From the NCBI GenBank assembly GCA_017160915.1, contig JACAWG010000061.1, positions 102,159-166,158 of the forward strand: a stretch of DNA of 64,000 nucleotides, given 5' to 3'. The translations under genes and the position numbers were made by a program. How positions within the stretch are numbered: position 1 is the first letter of the stretch; the number at the start of each line of letters is the position of its first letter. Shown here piece after piece: positions 58,162 through 64,000 of this stretch. Source of the stretch: Aggregatibacter actinomycetemcomitans (GTDB taxonomy: Bacteria; Pseudomonadota; Gammaproteobacteria; Enterobacterales; Pasteurellaceae). The notes under the pieces were generated by a model that was not told where the DNA came from, did no database searches, and saw only the letters and a list, made by a program, of their open reading frames with translations.

Positions 58162-58758
58162 TTATTTTTTCAAACGTTCGATAAGCTGTTTTTGATAGTC
58201 GGGCAGGCGGCTTTCCGTCACGCTTTCAAACACCAAAGGCGGAAGATAAGTCATGCCCGCGTGCAGCGCGCTGGCTTTCATCGGCAGGAACACATCGGCA
58301 AGCTCCACGCCGATTCTGCCGTTTTTGCCGTAAGTGGAACGACCGCCTGCCGCCGTGCTGACCACCAGCATTTCCTTGCCGCTCCATAAGCCCGGACCGA
58401 CGCTGCCCCAAGTGTCGTTCAGATAGGCTTTCATCATCGGTGTGATGTTGAACCAGTGGGTCGGGAACATAAACACAATGCGATCGTGTTCGCGGGTGAT
58501 ACGGCGTTCCGCCTCGCCGTCGATGGCGCGGGTGTCGAAGCCGTAAAGGCTTTCCAGATTACGTACCGTTACGCCTTCCACGCTTTCGGCGGCTTGCTGC
58601 AAGCCTTTAATCATCACGGAGCGTTCGAGATAAGGGTGCGACACAATCACCAGGGTTTTGATGTTGGTTTTCTCTGCCGCGCCGGCAAATGGGGAAGACA
58701 GGCTTGCGGCAGCGGCAAGCGCCAAGCCCGCTTTAATAAAATCACGGCGATTGTTCAT
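58162..58758 (-). CDS. Tat-exported flavodoxin-fold NAD(P)H oxidoreductase
   Basis: A 198-residue protein from MNNRRDFIKAGLALAAAAS, a twin-arginine signal (RRDFIK) with a hydrophobic core and an AGAAE cleavage region near 30. The mature part is a flavodoxin-like NAD(P)H:quinone reductase fold: TLVIVSHPYLERS (flavin phosphate loop), then FMFPTHWFNITPMMKAYLND and AAGGRSTYGKNG. Tat export fits a protein that folds with flavin before export. AAGGAGAACCGTT precedes the ATG at 58758, so I prefer it to the start 8 codons earlier. Confidence 0.87.
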   Translation of the reverse strand: MNNRRDFIKAGLALAAAASLSSPFAGAAEKTNIKTLVIVSHPYLERSVMIKGLQQAAESVEGVTVRNLESLYGFDTRAIDGEAERRITREHDRIVFMFPTHWFNITPMMKAYLNDTWGSVGPGLWSGKEMLVVSTAAGGRSTYGKNGRIGVELADVFLPMKASALHAGMTYLPPLVFESVTESRLPDYQKQLIERLKK

Positions 58759-58785
58759 AACGGTTCTCCTTGAAGTCGTCATAAA

Positions 58786-58827
58786 GTGCGGTCAAAAAAA
58801 CAGATGAATTTTCTACCGCACTTTACG
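58786..58827 (-). terminator. USS inverted-pair terminator behind the alpha/beta hydrolase
   Basis: AAAGTGCGGTCAAAAAAAC and TACCGCACTTTA lie inverted in the gap between the hydrolase stop (58846) and the Tat protein start. Confidence 0.65.
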
Positions 58828-58845
58828 TTGTATTGGACGGAAATG

Positions 58846-59877
58846 TTATTTGCCCTTCCGCTCATCACGCGGTTGGGTAAGCATTTGATTAATCGCATTA
58901 CTGCGCCAGTTCAAATAATTTTGCGTTTTTTGCCCTTGCGGATTCGCCATTTCAAAGGCATGAAACACACCCGGGATCACGAATAATTCTGTCGGCACGC
59001 CCGCCTGAATCAGCTTGTTGGCGTAATCCATGTCTTCATTCACGAATAAATCCAAGTCGCCCACCATCATGAAGGTCGGCGGTAAATCGGCGACATTGGT
59101 TGCCATTGCGGGAGAAAAATACGCCATTTGGTTGTCCGGAATGGTTTGTCCGCCGCGCAACGTGTTCCAACCGTAGCGATTTGCCGCCGCCGTCCAGACG
59201 AATTCGCCGGCAACCGCATTACGGTACGGCGACTGTTCGGTGCCGGTGCGATAATCCAGCATCGGGTAAATCAACACTTGCCCTTCCGGCTTAAATTCGC
59301 CCTGATCGCGGGTATATAACGCCAAACGCGCCGCCAAGCCGCCACCGGCACTTTCCCCCATCAACACGACACGCTGATTATCCACGCCAAGTTTGTCCGC
59401 GTTGTGATACACATAACGCAAGCCGTGGTAAGCATCGTGCAGATCTGCCGGGAACGGCGCTTGGGTCGCCAGACGATATTCCACGCTGACTACCGCCGCC
59501 TGTTGTTTATCCGCAAGCGCCTGCAAGCTGTCGCCGCCCATTTTGGCGTTGCCTAACACGTAACCGCCGCCGTGCGTGAAATAAATCACCGGCAATTTGC
59601 CCTGCGCCCGTTGCGGTTTATACACATATAAATTCACTTCCGGCTGCTCACCTTGAGTCGGTGCAATCCAATGTTCGGCGGGTTGTTTGCTTTCCGCCGC
59701 ACGACGAATATTATTTTCTGTGGATTTTTCGCGGGTTTGCGCATCGGAAAAATCCACCACCCAGTTTTTCGCCGCTTCGCGATACTCAGGATCGACTAAA
59801 TGCAACGTGCGTAATTCCTGCGCGGAAACGGAAAAACCAAGGCTTAATGCCAAGGCGGTCAATATAAATTTTTTCAT
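58846..59877 (-). CDS. Exported alpha/beta hydrolase (HSL-type esterase)
   Basis: About 343 residues with a signal peptide (MKKFILTALALSLGFSVSA, cleavage before QEL). The hormone-sensitive-lipase family motifs are intact: oxyanion loop FTHGGGYVLG, nucleophile Ser in GESAGGGLA near 175, acid in GDLDLFVNED and His in PGVFHAFEM. It should be a periplasmic carboxylesterase; substrate unknown. Two adjacent ATG codons occur at 59878-59880 and 59875-59877; GGAG spacing favours the second. It lies between the double-ABM protein and the Tat flavoprotein. Confidence 0.87.
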   Translation of the reverse strand: MKKFILTALALSLGFSVSAQELRTLHLVDPEYREAAKNWVVDFSDAQTREKSTENNIRRAAESKQPAEHWIAPTQGEQPEVNLYVYKPQRAQGKLPVIYFTHGGGYVLGNAKMGGDSLQALADKQQAAVVSVEYRLATQAPFPADLHDAYHGLRYVYHNADKLGVDNQRVVLMGESAGGGLAARLALYTRDQGEFKPEGQVLIYPMLDYRTGTEQSPYRNAVAGEFVWTAAANRYGWNTLRGGQTIPDNQMAYFSPAMATNVADLPPTFMMVGDLDLFVNEDMDYANKLIQAGVPTELFVIPGVFHAFEMANPQGQKTQNYLNWRSNAINQMLTQPRDERKGK

Positions 59878-59888
59878 CATACGCTCCG

Positions 59889-60605
59889 TTATTTATCGTT
59901 TAACCCATCAAAGGATAAACCGCCTTTGTTCCCCAAATACGTCGGTTGAATCTCGATACTTTGCTTATCCACCAACATCTCGGCGGTTTGTTTCAAATAA
60001 TCCTTAAAATGCGGTGTTTCGCGGTGTACCGCATAGGCATCGTCGTTCGCATAGATTTCAAAGAACATCCATTTACTCGGATTTTCCTGTTCCGTGGCGG
60101 CATACATTGCGATTACGCCCTCTTCCACTTTTAACGATTGCGCCATTTCGGGTAACACAATGGCTTTGAATTTGTCATTTTCCGACGGTTTCACTTCCAC
60201 CATGACTAAATTCGTCCGGGTGTCGGCAGTTTGCTCAACTTTCTTATCGCCTAAAAATTGCGGTGTCAGCAAGGTGCGCTTTTTGTGATCCGTTAAAATC
60301 TCGGGCGAGGCGGTTAAAAATGCCTTGTATTGCGGTGAAGTGCGGTGGATTTCGTAAGCGTTTTGATCGGCATAAATTTCCACCATGTACGCCATATTCG
60401 CATCGGCTTTTTGTTTCACCGAGTGCATTGCCAGCGTGCCTTGTTCCGTTTGCATTGAGGTTCTAATATTCTGTTCGCCCACCGCGTCATATTGCGCGTT
60501 TTTGCCCGGCTGAATGCCCAGTTCAAACAGATTGATAATCGGCGCGGCTTGTACGGTCATTGCCATGCTCATGAGTCCTAAAAGTGCGGTCAGTTTTTTT
60601 ACCAT
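59889..60605 (-). CDS. Exported protein with two ABM (antibiotic biosynthesis monooxygenase-like) domains
   Basis: A 238-residue precursor with a signal peptide (cleavage near AMTVQAAP). Two ferredoxin-like ABM repeats follow: EIYADQNAYEIHRTSP in the first (near 76-91) and EIYANDDAYAVHRETP in the second (near 185-200). Such domains occur in YgiN-type quinol monooxygenases, normally as cytoplasmic single domains. The C-terminus ends GNKGGLSFDGLNDK and shares NKGGLSFD with the paralogue at 61803-62480. AGGAAACC precedes the ATG. Two USS-like cores lie in or next to the gene. Confidence 0.82.
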   Translation of the reverse strand: MVKKLTALLGLMSMAMTVQAAPIINLFELGIQPGKNAQYDAVGEQNIRTSMQTEQGTLAMHSVKQKADANMAYMVEIYADQNAYEIHRTSPQYKAFLTASPEILTDHKKRTLLTPQFLGDKKVEQTADTRTNLVMVEVKPSENDKFKAIVLPEMAQSLKVEEGVIAMYAATEQENPSKWMFFEIYANDDAYAVHRETPHFKDYLKQTAEMLVDKQSIEIQPTYLGNKGGLSFDGLNDK

Positions 60606-60622
60606 TTTATTTGGTTTCCTGT

Positions 60623-60697
60623 GTAGGGATAGGCTTTATGCCTGTCCGGTGTTGATTGAATATATTGAACAAGGACAGGCATAAAGCCTGTCCCTAC
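60623..60697. repeat. Inverted pair of the dispersed 25-bp repeat
   Basis: Positions 60623-60647 and 60673-60697 are inverted copies of the same 25 bases (one difference) and the right copy is identical to 2006-2030. They enclose 25 bases of AT-rich DNA between the aldo/keto reductase and the double-ABM gene. The paired arrangement looks like a small MITE or BIME-like unit. Confidence 0.85.
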
Positions 60698-60705
60698 ATA
60701 TTATC

Positions 60706-61650
60706 TTACGCCTCGCCTTCCCAGCCGCCGCGCGTATCCACGCCCGTATCTTTGGCAAGTTGCTCAAGTTTTGCCGCTTCTTCATCGGTCAATACGATTT
60801 TTGCCGCCTCTGCCGCGTCGCTGACATGATGGACTTTGGTTGCGCCCACCAGCGGAATCGTGCCTTTGTGGATTGCCCAAGCGAGGGCGATTTGGGCGGC
60901 GGAAGCGTTTTTGGCTTTGCCGATGTCCGCCATTGCGTCGGTGAGTTTTTGCAGTTGCGGCAATACTTTATTATAAGTCGCCGCGCGCATCGAGCCTTCA
61001 GGTAGCGGATTGGCTTCGTTGTATCTGCCGCTTAACGCGCCTTGCTCAAGCACCATATAGGCGAAGAAGGCAATGCCGTTTTGTTTGCAGTAATCCAGCA
61101 GACCGTCGTCGATGGAATTGCGGTAAAGCAGGCTGAAATGGTTTTGCACCGCGTCGATTTTAAAGCCTTCCGCGCCCAAAATTTCATTGACGCGTTTGAC
61201 TTGTTCCAAGCTGTGGTTGGACACGCCGACGGCTTTGACTTTGCCGCTTTTGAGCGCGGGAATCAGATGCGGCGTCCAGCGTTCTACGTCTAAGGAGTTG
61301 TGAATCCAGTAAATATCGATTTCATCCACGCCCAAGCGGTACAGGCTGCCTTCCAGCATAGCGGTGAACGGGTCGGCGGCGTTTTCGTCGGCAAGATTGG
61401 GCGTAAATTTGGTGGATACAATCACGCTGCCTTTAGGCTGCTGGCGGATAAATTTGCCCAGCTCTTTTTCCGAATCGCCCAAGCCGTAAGCATAGGCGGT
61501 ATCCCATAAATTCAAGCCTTTGGCAATTGCCGCATCAAAGACTTCTTTCATCTGCGCTTCGGTCAGATGGTTGCCGAACACCGCGTCGCCGCCGAACATG
61601 CCCACGCCCCAAGACCAGGTGCCGAGTGCGATTTTAGGTAATTGTTTCAT
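60706..61650 (-). CDS. Aldo/keto reductase
   Basis: NAD(P)H-dependent carbonyl reductase of 314 residues from MKQLPKIALGTWSWG. The catalytic tetrad is present: Asp50 and Tyr55 (LWDTAYAYG), Lys81 (VSTKF) and His117 (YWIHNS). The cofactor-binding LVGATKVHHVSDA is near the C-terminus. The open frame extends 19 codons upstream, but AAGGAA lies before the ATG at 61650. It is the first gene behind regulon promoter B and heads a run of exported proteins. Confidence 0.9.
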   Translation of the reverse strand: MKQLPKIALGTWSWGVGMFGGDAVFGNHLTEAQMKEVFDAAIAKGLNLWDTAYAYGLGDSEKELGKFIRQQPKGSVIVSTKFTPNLADENAADPFTAMLEGSLYRLGVDEIDIYWIHNSLDVERWTPHLIPALKSGKVKAVGVSNHSLEQVKRVNEILGAEGFKIDAVQNHFSLLYRNSIDDGLLDYCKQNGIAFFAYMVLEQGALSGRYNEANPLPEGSMRAATYNKVLPQLQKLTDAMADIGKAKNASAAQIALAWAIHKGTIPLVGATKVHHVSDAAEAAKIVLTDEEAAKLEQLAKDTGVDTRGGWEGEA

Positions 61651-61731
61651 AATCTTTTCCTTCTTTAATATATTGATTAGGTTTAAAAGTGCGGTTGTTT
61701 TTTTCAAACAAATCGCTTGTTGATGTGGTGT

Positions 61732-61798
61732 ATTATACGCGCTTTATTTTGTTTAATTAGATAGCAAATAATGAAATTAGTTTTAGGTGAAAACTAAT
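61732..61798 (-). promoter_or_regulatory. Regulon promoter B with perfect dyad (before the aldo/keto reductase)
   Basis: TATAAT at 61732-61737 (minus strand). A perfect dyad, ATTAGTTTT (61776-61784) with AAAACTAAT (61790-61798) around 5 bases, is centred 50 bases upstream of the -10, i.e. near -62. It contains the T-N11-A core of LysR-type boxes (61781 and 61793). The -35 is poor, as in activator-dependent promoters. Confidence 0.75.
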
Positions 61799-61802
61799 AA
61801 TC

Positions 61803-62480
61803 TTATTTCTTATCGAAACTCAAACCGCCCTTATTCGCCATCACACCATTTTGGATCTCATCACGTTGTTCCAACTTGGCGAGATTGTTGAATGCTGTCG
61901 GCACAGCGTCGGCTTGTAACGCCGCATTATCTCGATACACGTCTATCACATACCACAACGCAGAATTCGTTGTGGATTGCACCAGATATGTGGCAATTCG
62001 ACCATTGGTAAGCTGTCCGCGTTGCTGTTTGAAAACCGGGGTTAAATCGGCGTTGTTTTCTGTGGCACGATAACGGCTGACGCGTGCCGGCGTGTTGTTT
62101 TCCAACGTAATCGCAGCGGGCGCTTCCAAAATAAAACGCGGCTCCACTTCAATCAATTGACGATCAAGATAAATGCCTTGCGTGTCCGCCACAAATTTTT
62201 TGTACCAAGGTTTCGCTCGGTGAACTTGCTCTGCTGCCGCATCTTGATAAATTTCCACCACAAAAAAATCATTCGGTTGTGCCGCCTTCGGCAAGGCATA
62301 CATAGTAAATGCGGTTTGCTCGTTCGGTAAGGTATCGGCAATATCCGTATGAATGGCTTGACGGTAGATTTCCACTTTGTCAGGTTGCACAAGCAATTCG
62401 CCAAAACGAAATTGTGGTGTGGCTTGCAGCGTTGTCGATAACGCCAGTGCGAATAGTGCAACAAACGTTTTGTACTTCAT
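61803..62480 (-). CDS. Exported ABM-like protein, paralogue
   Basis: A 225-residue precursor with a signal peptide (cleavage near TTLQATP). The first ABM-like repeat has EIYQDAAAEQVHRAKP; the second half is more diverged (VIDVYRDNAALQ). It ends MANKGGLSFDKK, sharing NKGGLSFD with the protein at 59889-60605, so the two are paralogues. GGAAAGCAAA precedes the ATG. The stop lies just outside the dyad of promoter B. Confidence 0.8.
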   Translation of the reverse strand: MKYKTFVALFALALSTTLQATPQFRFGELLVQPDKVEIYRQAIHTDIADTLPNEQTAFTMYALPKAAQPNDFFVVEIYQDAAAEQVHRAKPWYKKFVADTQGIYLDRQLIEVEPRFILEAPAAITLENNTPARVSRYRATENNADLTPVFKQQRGQLTNGRIATYLVQSTTNSALWYVIDVYRDNAALQADAVPTAFNNLAKLEQRDEIQNGVMANKGGLSFDKK

Positions 62481-62547
62481 TTTGCTTTCCTTCTTTTATG
62501 TGTTGATCATGGTTAAAGTGCGGTGTTTTTTACAAGTGATTTTCGAT

Positions 62548-63294
62548 CTAAATCCCAAACCCACCATCTACCGCATAATGCCCGCCGGTGGCGTAAATCG
62601 CTTTGTCGGAAGCAAGAAAGACAACAATCGGGGCGATTTCATCAGGCTCGGCAAAGCGTCCCAGCAGCACGATGTTTGCCACCGCGTCTTCATAAGATTT
62701 GGTTTCTTCGGCATTTAATCCCAAGCCGTCATACAAAGGCGTTTTGGTTGCGCCCGCCGCCACGCTGTTGACACGGATGCCGTATGGGGCGAGTTCTTTT
62801 GCCCAAGTTTGGGTGAGGCTGAGTACGGCGGCTTTGCTGGCGGTGTAAATGGAATTCATCGGCATGGGGTTGTTCACCAAGCCCGAAGTAATGTTAATCA
62901 CGCAGCCTTTGCCGGCTTTGAGCAGCGGAATGGCTTGCGAGGTTACATCAATCACGGCGCGCACATTCAGGTTAAACGTGCGGTCAAAATCCGCCAAATC
63001 CACGTTTTCAATCGGCGTTACCGGGGCGATGCCTGCGTTGTTCACCACAATATCCAGCCTGCCAAAGCGCTCTTCAATTTGTGCCAATACTTTCGCCACA
63101 TCACCCGAATCCAGCACATCCGCCACCATAAAATCAATGTTTTCGTGCTGCGCCGCGCTTTCCTGCAACTGCGCTTCACGCCGCCCGACAATAAAGACGT
63201 TTGCCCCGTCTTGCGCCAACTGCTTGGCGATACTGCGTCCGATACCCGTGCCGCCGCCGGTAACGAGTGCGATTTTGTTTGATAATAAGTTCAT
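62548..63294 (-). CDS. Short-chain dehydrogenase/reductase (SDR)
   Basis: Classical SDR of 248 residues from MNLLSNKIALVTGGG. Cofactor loop TGGGTGIG at 12-19, NNAG at 85-88, catalytic Ser137, Tyr150 and Lys154 (YTASK). Arg in VGRRE after strand 2 suggests NADPH preference. The open frame extends 14 codons upstream; GGGAGA before 63294 decides the start. A cytoplasmic reductase in a run of otherwise mostly exported proteins. Confidence 0.9.
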   Translation of the reverse strand: MNLLSNKIALVTGGGTGIGRSIAKQLAQDGANVFIVGRREAQLQESAAQHENIDFMVADVLDSGDVAKVLAQIEERFGRLDIVVNNAGIAPVTPIENVDLADFDRTFNLNVRAVIDVTSQAIPLLKAGKGCVINITSGLVNNPMPMNSIYTASKAAVLSLTQTWAKELAPYGIRVNSVAAGATKTPLYDGLGLNAEETKSYEDAVANIVLLGRFAEPDEIAPIVVFLASDKAIYATGGHYAVDGGFGI

Positions 63295-63313
63295 GTTTTC
63301 TCCCGTTGAAAAA

Positions 63314-63670
63314 TTAATTAGTCGGTACGCCTTCAACGATCATCACGCTCGAATCCGTTGAGCTTTGGCGAATCGGGCGAAGTGCAGAATATTCAGGCGA
63401 GTTATACCAGGCTTTGGCTTTCTCAAGGCTATCAAATTCAATAATCGCCATACGCCCTTTGCCGGCTTCACCTTCAGTGACCTCGGGGGTTGAACCGCGA
63501 ACGATAAATTTACCGCCATAAGCATCTAAGGTTTTCACCATTTGTTGACGATACGGCTCTAATTTTGCCGCATCTAACACTTCAGTTTCGCCAATCACGT
63601 AGGCTTTGGGAATTGCCATCGCAGAGGCTGCAGCGGTGGATAAGGCTAGTATGATTAGTACTCTTTTCAT
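63314..63670 (-). CDS. Exported DUF1330-like protein
   Basis: A 118-residue precursor from MKRVLIILALSTAAASAMA with a signal peptide, followed by a DUF1330-type ferredoxin-like domain: KAYVIGETEVLDAAKLEPYR, GGKFIVRGS, and IIEFDSLEKAKAWYNSPEY. DUF1330 proteins are usually cytoplasmic; the signal makes this one periplasmic. GGAG precedes the ATG. It is the first gene behind regulon promoter C and is followed 19 bases later by the SDR. Confidence 0.88.
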   Translation of the reverse strand: MKRVLIILALSTAAASAMAIPKAYVIGETEVLDAAKLEPYRQQMVKTLDAYGGKFIVRGSTPEVTEGEAGKGRMAIIEFDSLEKAKAWYNSPEYSALRPIRQSSTDSSVMIVEGVPTN

Positions 63671-63728
63671 TTTGAACTCCAATTTGATTTGTCACGTTTC
63701 GGTGAAATCTCACCGCTTGATGGAGAGT

Positions 63729-63795
63729 ATTATAGGCGTTTTATTTAGTTTGATTAGATAGCAAATGATGAATTAAGAGTTAGGGAAAAACTAAT
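63729..63795 (-). promoter_or_regulatory. Regulon promoter C (before the DUF1330-like gene)
   Basis: TATAAT at 63729-63734 (minus strand), the conserved ATTAGATA block starting at 63753 and AAACTAAT at 63788-63795, at the same offsets (+19, +54) as in promoter B. The inner half-site (ATTAAGAG) is imperfect. Confidence 0.7.
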
Positions 63796-63807
63796 AATAA
63801 ATCGGAT

Positions 63808-63975
63808 AATTTCTCCGCTAATTACTACTGCCAAATCTCCCCTACCCCTCTTTGCTAAAGAGGGGATTATTTCAAAGATGGTTAAAACTTTGTGCGTTTT
63901 CAAAAAAACAAGAATTATAAATGAGCCAAGGAAGCTTTATTTAACAAAGAACCTACCCCTCTTTAGCAAAGAGGG
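63808..63975. repeat. Two hairpin repeats of the CCCCTCTTT family
   Basis: The first (63808-63866) matches the hisB-hisC element at 3229-3290, including TAATTTCTCCG and the CCCCTCTTT/AAAGAGGGG hairpin (63845-63865). A second hairpin, CCCTCTTT/AAAGAGGG, lies at 63957-63975 in the same orientation. The right end of the window (63796-64000) holds no gene that I can see. Confidence 0.75.
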
Positions 63976-64000
63976 AATTGACCGAGCGAATATCAATTTC

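Noticed and set aside
55680..63700. Neisseria-type uptake 12-mer as proof of transfer from Neisseria
   Set aside because: The 12-mer GCCGTCTGAA core was looked for in the accessory block and not seen, so a neisserial origin is not supported.

Overview
The window comes from a Gram-negative gammaproteobacterium of the family Pasteurellaceae. The main sign is the very frequent 9-mer AAGTGCGGT and its complement ACCGCACTT. This is the core of the Haemophilus-type DNA uptake sequence (USS), and many copies lie as inverted pairs just behind genes. Gene order and protein sequences (rplKA-rplJL-rpoBC, hemE-yjaG-hupA, yejK/yejLM, metJ, csrA-alaS) match the Haemophilus/Aggregatibacter branch; Aggregatibacter is my best guess. 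No rRNA, tRNA, CRISPR array or prophage was seen.

Layout. 1-7208: a histidine operon on the minus strand (hisL leader, hisG, hisD, hisC, hisB, an unknown AT-rich gene, hisH, hisA running off the left edge). Almost every junction carries a different repeat or inserted element, including a RAYT/IS200-type transposase. 7265-9716: an unknown two-TM protein and brnQ. 9956-14054: pyrG, a TPP riboswitch with thiE, and eno, all on the plus strand. 14150-21733: ruvX, yqgE, rsmE, metJ, galU, phosphomannomutase, csrA and alaS, all minus. 21948-26629: uspA, mazG, a CodA-like amidohydrolase behind a leader resembling the pyrBI attenuator, yejM and yejL. 26757-30431: yejK, bamE, cpxR, cpxA. 30506-34650: gltS, then yiiM-ychJ-yihY-orf-dtd, with four-base stop/start overlaps from ychJ to dtd. 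34776-37350: yjgR and a methyltransferase behind a probable Fur-controlled promoter. 37438-43157: glmS, a DeoR-type regulator, HU, yjaG, hemE, nudC. 43320-55502: rpoC, rpoB, rplL, rplJ, rplA, rplK, nusG, secE with their leaders and promoters.

55680-63670 is an accessory block, all minus: an MBL hydrolase, two aldo/keto reductases (one with an in-frame stop), a Tat-exported flavodoxin-fold protein, an exported alpha/beta hydrolase, two exported double ABM-domain proteins, an SDR and an exported DUF1330-like protein. Three promoters in this block align base for base over about 80 bp. They share a dyad centred near -62, as expected for one LysR-type activator, so the block looks like a single regulon for small reactive molecules such as carbonyls or quinones. 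The regulator is not in the window.

The two most unusual signals are this shared three-promoter architecture and the candidate UTP-sensing attenuator in front of the CodA-like amidohydrolase. The dense invasion of the his operon by unrelated repeats comes next. All functional calls rest on reading the sequence and remembered family knowledge; no searches were run.
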